From Pseudopedobacter sp038237895 (GTDB lineage Bacteria; Bacteroidota; Bacteroidia; Sphingobacteriales; Sphingobacteriaceae): a stretch of DNA of 21,097 nucleotides. The notes below the pieces were generated by a model, which was not told the origin of the DNA, ran no database searches, and was given only the letters and a program-made list of their open reading frames with translations. Where the stretch lies: positions 1 through 21,097 of the forward strand of contig JBBRYE010000057.1 of assembly GCA_038237895.1 (NCBI GenBank), read 5' to 3'. Shown piece by piece: positions 1 to 5,571 of the stretch (positions are counted from its first letter, which is position 1; every line of letters starts with the position of its first letter). A program made the position numbers and the translations under genes.

Positions 1-698
1 CCAACGGTTTTCAACATTTTTATGGTCTCAGGATTACTAATGGCACTTTCAGATATTTTTAAAAATTCAGATGGAATAATTTCAGCAAGTGATAATGATG
101 TTTCTATATCTACTGTAAAATCTTTTAGATTTCTATTATTTACACCAATTACATCTAAATAAGGATTTAAACTTCTATCTAATTCCTCGCGGTTGTGAAC
201 TTCTAATAAAGTGCTTAAACCCAAAGATTTTGCCAATTTTGCAAAACTTAATATTTCTTCAGGAGTTAAGCAAGCGGCAATTAACAGAATAATATCAGCA
301 CCTAAAGCTTTGGCTTCAATAATCTGATATTCATCCACCATAAAATCTTTTCTCAAAACCGGAATGTTATTTACGGCTCTTGCAGCAATTAAATCTTCAT
401 CATTACCCATAAAAAAATCATGGTCTGTTAATACAGATAATGCAGAAGCGCCCGCAGCAGTATAACCTTTTGTAACTTCTTCAACTGAAACTTTATCGTT
501 TATGATTCCTTTAGAAGGAGATTTCCTCTTAAATTCGGCAATGATTCCTGATTTTGAAGGATCTACTAAAAAGTTTTTTAAAGCGTACGTTTTGCGGTTA
601 AAACTTATGCTTCTCTCTAAATCTTGAATTGTTTTTTTGGTTTTCGCAGAAGCAACTTCTTCCTTTTTACGGGCAACTATTTTATCAAGAATATTCAT
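1..698 (-). CDS. trpC: Indole-3-glycerol-phosphate synthase TrpC (3' end outside window)
   Basis: Cytoplasmic TIM-barrel enzyme that closes the indole ring, turning carboxyphenylaminodeoxyribulose phosphate into indole-3-glycerol phosphate in tryptophan synthesis. I translated the reverse strand from the ATG at 698, which follows an in-frame TAA; about 232 codons are visible, and the family is usually about 260, so roughly the last 30 residues lie beyond the left edge. Visible family motifs are AEFKRKSPSKG (residues 54-64, substrate and catalytic lysines), LTDHDFF (90-96), LRKDF (115-119, catalytic Lys117), LLEVH (164-168, Glu166) and GVNNRNL (185-191). The reading frame is intact. It is the last visible gene of the trp operon and starts 49 bases after the small gene at 748-912. 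Identification is secure. Confidence 0.97.
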   Translation of the reverse strand, partial: MNILDKIVARKKEEVASAKTKKTIQDLERSISFNRKTYALKNFLVDPSKSGIIAEFKRKSPSKGIINDKVSVEEVTKGYTAAGASALSVLTDHDFFMGNDEDLIAARAVNNIPVLRKDFMVDEYQIIEAKALGADIILLIAACLTPEEILSFAKLAKSLGLSTLLEVHNREELDRSLNPYLDVIGVNNRNLKDFTVDIETSLSLAEIIPSEFLKISESAISNPETIKMLKTV

Positions 699-747
699 TT
701 AAATTTTGACTTAAAGTTTAACATTAAACATTATGTAAATCGCTAAA

Positions 748-912
748 CTATTTATTCCATATATTTTTTGGATGTAAAGTCTCCTTGTTGTTAAGATATG
801 TGCTAATTTGATTTACAGACATATCTTTTATTTCGGAACTTAACTTGTCTCTAATATCCCTTAATTGTTTTAAAGGGGCATTTTCTTCTTTAATTTTTTT
901 TTCAGTCTTCAT
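748..912 (-). CDS. Small 54-residue protein, likely antitoxin partner of the PIN protein
   Basis: A short ORF running from ATG at 912 to TAG at 748. Its start overlaps the end of the PIN-domain gene by 11 bases, so the two are almost certainly translationally coupled. The product is highly charged and helical in character: a Lys/Glu-rich start, then LRDIRDKLSSEIKDMSVNQI (residues 17-36) and a basic tail ending IWNK. No DNA-binding fold of the usual antitoxin types (ribbon-helix-helix, AbrB, HTH) is evident. From memory, Bacteroidota PIN toxins are often paired with small proteins of the pattern RDIRDxLSxEIxxM, which this matches. Antitoxin function is an inference from the overlap, the size and the PIN neighbour. 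An alternative is a small structural partner with no toxin-neutralising role. Confidence 0.7.
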   Translation of the reverse strand: MKTEKKIKEENAPLKQLRDIRDKLSSEIKDMSVNQISTYLNNKETLHPKNIWNK

Positions 913-1360
913 ATTCTAAAATTTCTCTCGGAGTTCTAATTTCTAAAATTTTATATCCCAATTTATAATTCACAGAATTATATCCTCTAATTCTATGAAC
1001 GTTTACAATATGTTTAAAATTCCAACTAACTAAAACATCAGCATGATTTAATGTAGCTAAGGCAATATGGATACAATCAGACATACTTGTTTTGCCAACT
1101 ACATTTTCTTTAATATATTCATTTGCAAGTTCTAGTGCTTCATCTGATATATCAATAAAATCCTTCATTTCATCAGAAAGACCCAAAACCAAATTCTTTA
1201 CATGTATTGGGGCAGGTTTTAGTTCAATATCAGTTAACCGAGAATAAATAATTTTAAGCTTGCCATCTTTTATTTTATCAAAAAGAATTTTTGTCCACAA
1301 TTCAAACTCTGGCTCAAAATATCCGCCAAAGACTGAAGTGTCCAAATAAACTTTCATCAT
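902..1360 (-). CDS. PIN-domain protein, probable VapC-like ribonuclease toxin
   Basis: A 152-residue protein made almost entirely of one PIN domain, the Mg-dependent RNase fold of VapC toxins. Numbered from the ATG at 1360, the N-terminal strand motif VYLDTSV places the first acidic metal ligand at Asp7. Glu46 (in TDIELKPA) and Asp95 (in MSDCIHIA) fit the second and third. The fourth position looks like Asn114 (SWNFKH) or Asp108. A longer frame could start at TTG 1366, but the ATGs at 1360 or 1357 are more likely and put the beta-strand at the usual distance from the start. No Shine-Dalgarno is visible, which is normal for Bacteroidota. It lies between trpG and trpC and overlaps a small downstream ORF by 11 bases. 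Toxicity and RNA target are unknown. Confidence 0.85.
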   Translation of the reverse strand: MMKVYLDTSVFGGYFEPEFELWTKILFDKIKDGKLKIIYSRLTDIELKPAPIHVKNLVLGLSDEMKDFIDISDEALELANEYIKENVVGKTSMSDCIHIALATLNHADVLVSWNFKHIVNVHRIRGYNSVNYKLGYKILEIRTPREILEYED

Positions 1361-1384
1361 AATCAAATATAAGAATTAATAGCC

Positions 1385-1951
1385 TCAGCTTTCTAACCAG
1401 TTTGACATCATTTCTTTTCCAAATTCTGTTAATACAGATTCTGGATGAAACTGCACTCCTCTAACATCTAATGTTTTATGTCGTAAAGCCATCATTACTC
1501 CCTTTTCATCTGTAGCGGTAATTAATAATTGAGATGGTAAATTATCAGATTTTACCGCCCAAGAATGATACCTTCCCACATCAAATCCACTTTTTAACCC
1601 TTTAAACAATAATTCTTCATTATCGTTAATTAACAATTTAGTAGCGGTACCGTGTACAGGTCTTTCTAAATTATAAAGTTCTCCACCAAAAACCTCTGCT
1701 ATAGCCTGCTGCCCCAAGCAAATACCTAAAATACTTTTTGTTGCTGCATATTCTTTAATTACATCTATAAGCAACCCTGCTTCAGACGGAATTCCTGGCC
1801 CTGGAGAAAGCAATATTTTATCAAATTGGGAAACATCTTTTAAATCAAATTTATCATTCCTCCATACAGTAGCGTCTTCTCCTAATTCGTTCAGTATATG
1901 CACTAAATTGTAAGTAAAAGAATCGTAATTATCTATAACTAATATTTTCAT
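1385..1951 (-). CDS. trpG: Anthranilate synthase glutamine amidotransferase subunit TrpG/PabA
   Basis: Class I glutamine amidotransferase of 188 residues that supplies ammonia to TrpE for anthranilate synthesis; in many bacteria the same subunit also serves p-aminobenzoate synthase. The classic start KILVIDNYDSFTYNLV follows directly from the ATG at 1951, so I prefer this to an upstream in-frame TTG at 1996, which would add a repeat-derived tail. The oxyanion loop LLSPGPGIP (48-55) and the nucleophile elbow GICLGQQ with Cys78 are present. The triad His169 and Glu171 in FHPES complete the active site, so the enzyme looks functional. It follows trpE after an 87-base gap filled with short AGCTTAAAGC-type repeats and precedes the PIN-domain gene by 24 bases. 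Confidence 0.96.
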   Translation of the reverse strand: MKILVIDNYDSFTYNLVHILNELGEDATVWRNDKFDLKDVSQFDKILLSPGPGIPSEAGLLIDVIKEYAATKSILGICLGQQAIAEVFGGELYNLERPVHGTATKLLINDNEELLFKGLKSGFDVGRYHSWAVKSDNLPSQLLITATDEKGVMMALRHKTLDVRGVQFHPESVLTEFGKEMMSNWLES

Positions 1952-1960
1952 GTCTTTTGT

Positions 1961-2040
1961 GCTAAATGCTAAAAGCTTAAGGCTGAAATCAAGCAAAAAC
2001 TTATAAAGAGCTTTAAGCTTTCCGCCTTTTGCTTTAAGCT
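1961..2040. repeat. AGCTTAAAGC-type short repeats between trpE and trpG
   Basis: The trpE-trpG spacer is built from near-copies of short words: gctaaatgctaaaagctta (1961-1979), then agctttaagctttccgcc at 2009-2026 continuing with ttttgctttaagct to 2040. It contains several AAGCTT/GCTTTAAGC inverted words. The last unit overlaps the trpE stop codon (2039-2041). On the minus strand, the word GCTTAAAGCAAAAGGC matches the spacer just upstream of trpE (3474-3495), which lies in the opposite orientation. No coding potential beyond in-frame read-through is visible. Role unknown. Confidence 0.5.
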
Positions 2041-3451
2041 AAATCTCCTCCGCTTGTTTCAAAGCATTTCTTAATGCTGCAATTTTATGGTTAACCTCAT
2101 TTAATTCAGATTCTGGATTTGAATCTGCTACAATTCCAGCTCCAGCCTGGTAATGTAATTTGTTGTTTTTGCTCAAAAAAGACCGAATCATAATAGCATG
2201 ATTAAAATCTCCATTAAAGCCCATAAAACCAATTGCTCCGCTATAGAAACTACGTTTTATGTTCTCATATTCATCAATCAATTCCATTGCTCTGTATTTT
2301 GGCGCACCACTTAAAGTACCTGCGGGAAAAGTATCTGCTACAATTTTAAAAGGATTTACACCTTCTTTTAACTCGCCACTTACTTTAGAAACCAAATGAA
2401 TTAAATGGGAATAAAACTGAACTTCTTTATATGCTTTAACTTCTACGTTAACACAATGTCTGCTTAAATCATTCCTTGCTAAATCTACCAACATCACATG
2501 TTCTGCAGATTCTTTTGGGTCGTTTTCTAGCCTTTCGGCGATAATTTTATCCTGAATATCATTGCCCGATCTTTTAAAAGTACCGGCTATCGGGAAGATG
2601 GATGCAATCCTGTTTTTTATAGTCAGCTGTGCTTCGGGCGAAGACCCAAAAATTTTGAAACTGCCATAATCAAAATAAAATAAATACGGAGAAGGGTTAA
2701 TGGAACGTAATGCCCTGTAAACATTAAATTCATCCCCCAAAAAAGAAGTTTGGAAAGCCCGAGAAGGAACGATTTGAAAAACATCTCCCCTAAAAATATG
2801 CTTCTTCATTTTCTCTACCAAACTCATAAAATCATGATCGGTTAGGTTTGATGCTTCTTCGCCTTTTAATGTAAAACGATACTCGGGAAAGTTTTTATTT
2901 TGGATTAAATATTCGATTTTCTCTAAATTGTCTCCTTCTGTATCAAATTCGCTTCTATTTTTTACAATATAAAGCTCATTTTTAAAATGATCTATCGCAA
3001 TGATGTATTTATAAATATGATATTGAAAAGTGGGTATCTCCCTTTCATTTTCTGTATCAATTTTAAGCTTAATATCTTCAAAATATTCTACGGCTTCATG
3101 TGTAAAATAACCAAACAAACCATCGGCAATAAATTTTAAAGAGGTATCTGCATTACTACTAAAGTTTTTTCTGAAGTTGTAAACCTCGTCGCTTAATACA
3201 AAGTCTCCTTCCTCTATAATCTCTTTAGAGCCATCAGGAAAAGATTTTTTCAGTTTTTTATTTTCTAGGATGATACCCGCTATTGGCTCGCAACAAACAT
3301 AACTCATGCTATTTTCACGACTGTGATAATCAGAACTTTCTAGCAATAAACTATTGGGGAAAACATCGCGTAAGCGCAAATAAATACTTACAGGGGTGGT
3401 TGTATCGGCCAATAATTTTTTAAAAGAAACGTCTAACTTAAAATTCTTCAT
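2039..3451 (-). CDS. trpE: Anthranilate synthase component I TrpE
   Basis: Chorismate-utilising enzyme of 470 residues that makes anthranilate from chorismate and ammonia, the first committed step to tryptophan; the partner is TrpG next door. Seen motifs: LLLESS at residues 35-40, corresponding to the Trp feedback-inhibition site of TrpE proteins. The C-terminal chorismate-binding domain carries IFGSSPE, PIAGTFKRSG, LVDLARND, DTFPAGTLSGAPK, GAIGFMGF and YQAGAGIVADS. The ATG at 3451 (MKNFKLDVSF) is preferred; a TTG at 3484 would extend the frame back into a repeat. It is the first structural gene after the leader peptide and attenuator hairpin, about 106 bases downstream of the hairpin, so expression is probably controlled by both feedback and attenuation. 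PabB is the alternative family, but the adjacent trpG/trpC and the Trp leader favour TrpE. Confidence 0.96.
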   Translation of the reverse strand: MKNFKLDVSFKKLLADTTTPVSIYLRLRDVFPNSLLLESSDYHSRENSMSYVCCEPIAGIILENKKLKKSFPDGSKEIIEEGDFVLSDEVYNFRKNFSSNADTSLKFIADGLFGYFTHEAVEYFEDIKLKIDTENEREIPTFQYHIYKYIIAIDHFKNELYIVKNRSEFDTEGDNLEKIEYLIQNKNFPEYRFTLKGEEASNLTDHDFMSLVEKMKKHIFRGDVFQIVPSRAFQTSFLGDEFNVYRALRSINPSPYLFYFDYGSFKIFGSSPEAQLTIKNRIASIFPIAGTFKRSGNDIQDKIIAERLENDPKESAEHVMLVDLARNDLSRHCVNVEVKAYKEVQFYSHLIHLVSKVSGELKEGVNPFKIVADTFPAGTLSGAPKYRAMELIDEYENIKRSFYSGAIGFMGFNGDFNHAIMIRSFLSKNNKLHYQAGAGIVADSNPESELNEVNHKIAALRNALKQAEEI

Positions 3452-3473
3452 AACAATTTTTAAATGCAAAAAA

Positions 3474-3495
3474 GCTAAAAGCAAAAGGCTTAAGC
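3474..3495. repeat. Short repeat upstream of trpE, inverted relative to the one downstream
   Basis: The plus strand reads gctaaaagcaaaaggcttaa followed by gc, in the 106-base leader segment between the attenuator and trpE. The word AAAGCAAAAGGC also appears on the minus strand of 2009-2040, on the other side of trpE. The two copies therefore flank trpE in opposite orientation. The similarity is short and low-complexity. Confidence 0.4.
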
Positions 3496-3557
3496 AGTTG
3501 ATACTCCTATTGAATTAAATTTGATAACCTTTAACAAAAGCATCAAATCTAATACAT

Positions 3558-3587
3558 AAAAAAACCCGACGGGTTGAGCGTCGGGTT
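3558..3587 (-). terminator. trp attenuator (rho-independent terminator hairpin)
   Basis: On the minus strand AACCCGACG pairs with CGTCGGGTT to give a perfect 9-bp GC-rich stem (plus-strand arms 3563-3571 and 3579-3587) with a 7-base loop, followed directly by a run of U (plus-strand A's at 3558-3564). It lies 30 bases after the stop codon of the Trp-rich leader ORF and about 106 bases before the trpE start. It is therefore placed as a transcription attenuator rather than the end of a long gene. It would also block read-through from the upstream membrane-protein gene. Confidence 0.9.
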
Positions 3588-3617
3588 GTATTTGTTTAGG
3601 TTTGGATTAAATTCTTT

Positions 3618-3695
3618 TTAAAACACAAATAAGGTTACCGAGGCTACATTTTTATTGTGCCACCACCATTTACTTTTACTTGTTATATTATTCAT
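3618..3695 (-). CDS. trpL: trp operon leader peptide with three consecutive Trp codons
   Basis: A 25-codon ORF on the minus strand from ATG at 3695 to TAA at 3618. It reads MNNITSKSK, then Trp-Trp-Trp (TGG TGG TGG, plus-strand 3660-3668), then HNKNVASVTLFVF. Three successive codons for one of the rarest amino acids, just before a terminator hairpin and then trpE, are the hallmark of ribosome-mediated attenuation as in the E. coli trp operon: ribosomes starved for Trp-tRNA stall on the codons and change RNA folding. A weaker hairpin can form directly after the Trp codons (plus-strand arms 3652-3659 and 3624-3632, one bulge). The symbol trpL is by functional analogy; sequence homology to the E. 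coli leader is not claimed. Confidence 0.85.
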   Translation of the reverse strand: MNNITSKSKWWWHNKNVASVTLFVF

Positions 3696-3702
3696 TGTGA
3701 GA

Positions 3703-3710
3703 CAAAAATA
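3703..3710 (-). promoter_or_regulatory. Candidate -7 promoter element for the trp leader
   Basis: The minus strand reads TATTTTTG, matching the Bacteroidota -7 consensus TANNTTTG. It lies only 7 bases before the leader ATG at 3695, so transcription starting about 5-8 bases downstream would give an almost leaderless message. No TTTG element sits at the usual -33 distance. The surrounding DNA is very AT-rich, so chance matches are likely. Confidence 0.3.
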
Positions 3711-3760
3711 TAAAGAAAAATGAATTTTGAAATTTTTTATGAAAAATAATTAACCAAAAT

Positions 3761-4186
3761 TTACATATTCCACATCGGGCGACCTTTCATTGTGAAAATA
3801 GCCAATAATACTATAACAATGGCAATTGTATAATAAATATAAATTGCCCGGTGTTTGGCTTTAGCCTCGATTGCTTTTTTAGATTTTGCATAACCTATCG
3901 TAATTAAAACAATTGCTAAAATCATCATGGTAATATGCTCCACATTCCAATACCTGTAAATAGGATTGCTCATCTGTTTAAAATCAACATTAGGACTAAT
4001 AAAATACAACACCAATCCAATCAGTAATTGAGTATGAGCAGATATTAAAGCAAATAAGTTTATTTTTTTATTGGTAGTTGTGTAGGGTTTATTACCTGCT
4101 GTAATAGCCTGAAGAATAGATAAAAGCACCAATATTAAGACTACGTATCTTAAAAAGGAATGTAAATGAAGTAAACCGGTGTACAT
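3761..4186 (-). CDS. Small four-helix integral membrane protein, function unknown
   Basis: A 141-residue membrane protein. Predicted transmembrane segments lie at about residues 11-30, 45-63, 84-100 and 114-132. The start MYTGLLHLHSFLRY at ATG 4186 is preferred over an upstream in-frame start at 4219 because it opens directly into the first helix and lies just after a good -7 promoter element. His7, His9, His51, His84 and His112 lie at or near helix ends, an arrangement that would suit haem b or metal binding, but no recognised cytochrome signature is present. Similar short proteins are common in Bacteroidota as hypothetical or cytochrome-b-like proteins (from memory). It follows the serine hydrolase gene on the same strand after 54 bases but appears to have its own promoter. 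No pathway can be assigned. Confidence 0.8.
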   Translation of the reverse strand: MYTGLLHLHSFLRYVVLILVLLSILQAITAGNKPYTTTNKKINLFALISAHTQLLIGLVLYFISPNVDFKQMSNPIYRYWNVEHITMMILAIVLITIGYAKSKKAIEAKAKHRAIYIYYTIAIVIVLLAIFTMKGRPMWNM

Positions 4187-4202
4187 AATATTTATTTTTT
4201 GA

Positions 4203-4210
4203 CAAATATA
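4203..4210 (-). promoter_or_regulatory. Probable promoter -7 element for the membrane protein gene
   Basis: The minus strand reads TATATTTG, a full match to the Bacteroidota TANNTTTG element, 16 bases before the ATG at 4186. A TTTG lies 25 bases further upstream (4236-4239), slightly farther than the usual -33 spacing. It lies wholly in the 54-base spacer after the serine hydrolase stop. Confidence 0.5.
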
Positions 4211-4240
4211 AACATCCAATCTCTTAAACGATAATCAAAA

Positions 4241-5329
4241 TCAATACTTCATCATTGTTTTTAATTTTCCCCAAAGCTCATTATCAAAAGAAGATAAAGA
4301 AGCGTGTGAGTTGCCTGCGCTATTACCCATTCTTATAACAACTAAATTTTGAGAAGGAATTACATAAATTTTTTGGTCGTTTTTGCCAAGCGCTGCATAT
4401 AAATCTGTTGGAGCATTAGATATTAAAGAACCAGGAAACACTTTTTGTATGGTTGGTAAAATATAATTGCTTTTACCATTTAACCACGTTAAATAACCAT
4501 AGCTGGGATTTATATTTTGTGAAGAATTTATTTGTTGGGCAAAATATTTATCATCTTTTAAAATAGTTTCATTAACCCATCTCCCTTTATTTAACAACAG
4601 CAAACCAAATCTAGCCATACTTCTTGCATCGCTAAAAAAAACATTATTAGCATCCTGTTTTTTAATCCAAAAACCTTTCATCCCAATTTTATCACAAACT
4701 TTTTCATTTGCATAATCATTAAAATTTAAACCGCTTACTTTCTCAATCACTTTATCCAAAATTGTGTATGCTCCTGTATGATAAGCCCACCTTGTTCCTG
4801 CATCGGCTTTATAAATTAAACAACTTGGTAAAGTGCAATAATTATTGGGTAAATTATCATCAAAGCCAGTTGTCATAGTTAATTGATTTTTAATTGTAAT
4901 CTTATTTTCCTTGTCTATAGAGGCAGAAGACCAGCCTTTCCCTAAATAATCCGAAGTTTTATTATTAATGTTTAAAAGCCCATCGCTTTGTGCAATACCT
5001 ACTAAAAATGCAGTAAATGTTTTGCCGGCAGATGCCCAATACCACTTTTTGTCTTGATTAAAATCGCCAAAATATTTTTCGATTACAATTTTCCCGTCTT
5101 TTAAAACTATAAAAGCTTTTGTGTTTTTGGTTTCGAGGTAAGAATTTAGATTTTTAATTTCATCATTATCCCAACCTAAAGAAGATGGAGAAATGGTTTC
5201 CCAATCTTTACCTTTTAAAGGAGGAAAATAAGTAGCTATGTTTTCTTTAACGGATAATAACTTTTTTGGTTTAAGATTGCTATTTAATATAATCGAGAAA
5301 AAAATCAGTAAAAATTTAAGGTTGGTCAT
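4241..5329 (-). CDS. Secreted serine beta-lactamase-family hydrolase
   Basis: A 362-residue protein of the serine beta-lactamase/penicillin-binding-protein-like family (Pfam Beta-lactamase, PF00144), whose members act as esterases, D-aminopeptidases, transpeptidase-like enzymes or true class C beta-lactamases. An N-terminal hydrophobic stretch (residues 4-17) looks like a signal peptide, placing it in the periplasm. The nucleophile motif SxxK is Ser100-Ala-Gly-Lys103, in the context WASAGKTF. The second motif Tyr is probably Tyr183 in WAYHTGAY. A clear KTG/HxG third motif was not identified; GNSAGN near the C-terminus is a possible substitute. Cys165 and Cys170 could form a disulphide. ATG 5329 is a good start. 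Substrate is unknown, and resistance should not be inferred from the fold. Confidence 0.88.
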   Translation of the reverse strand: MTNLKFLLIFFSIILNSNLKPKKLLSVKENIATYFPPLKGKDWETISPSSLGWDNDEIKNLNSYLETKNTKAFIVLKDGKIVIEKYFGDFNQDKKWYWASAGKTFTAFLVGIAQSDGLLNINNKTSDYLGKGWSSASIDKENKITIKNQLTMTTGFDDNLPNNYCTLPSCLIYKADAGTRWAYHTGAYTILDKVIEKVSGLNFNDYANEKVCDKIGMKGFWIKKQDANNVFFSDARSMARFGLLLLNKGRWVNETILKDDKYFAQQINSSQNINPSYGYLTWLNGKSNYILPTIQKVFPGSLISNAPTDLYAALGKNDQKIYVIPSQNLVVIRMGNSAGNSHASLSSFDNELWGKLKTMMKY

Positions 5330-5379
5330 CTAAGTTGTTTTCTTAAAGACTTTTATTAAACGATTAAGTTTAAAATAAA

Positions 5380-5409
5380 AAAGCAGCTTGTAAAATTACA
5401 AGCCGCTTT
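5380..5409 (-). terminator. Terminator-like hairpin upstream of the serine hydrolase
   Basis: The arms at 5380-5393 and 5396-5409 pair over 13 of 14 positions, with one A-C mismatch. On the minus strand the stem is followed by TTTTTTATTTT, so it looks like an intrinsic terminator read leftwards. No gene on the minus strand ends just upstream of it: the next gene to the right (5572) reads the other way. It therefore ends either a short transcript started in 5410-5571 or a 5' leader of the hydrolase gene. On the plus strand there is no T-run after it. Confidence 0.6.
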
Positions 5410-5571
5410 CACTCAAACCTCACTCAAAAATTCTAAATCTTTAAATATAAATTAACACATTTTTAATAACGGAATTTGTTGTTGATCAGATTTTCTTACA
5501 CAAAAAAATTACACTCTTAATTAAGTTATTTATCAAAATCTATTTAGATTTAAAGATTAAACCACTTTTGT

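Larger units (their letters stand above)
3558..3695 (-). promoter_or_regulatory. trp leader/attenuator region
   Basis: The full control element consists of the leader ORF, a pause-type hairpin that begins immediately after the third Trp codon (arms 3652-3659 and 3624-3632), and the terminator at 3558-3587. I looked for an antiterminator sequence that could pair with the 5' arm of the terminator and found only a weak candidate: UCGGU within plus-strand 3636-3640 against ACCCGA, with one bulged C. The alternative fold is therefore not settled from the sequence alone. Confidence 0.75.

Noticed and set aside
1952..1996. A longer TrpG frame starting at TTG 1996
   Set aside because: The extra 15 residues are translated from the short-repeat spacer, while ATG 1951 begins exactly at the conserved family N-terminus.
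3452..3484. A longer TrpE frame starting at TTG 3484
   Set aside because: The extension runs through the repeat upstream of trpE; ATG 3451 gives a normal TrpE N-terminus and length.
4241..5329. Reading the serine hydrolase as an antibiotic-resistance beta-lactamase
   Set aside because: The fold alone does not show this: the third active-site motif is unclear and most family members are esterases or peptidases.
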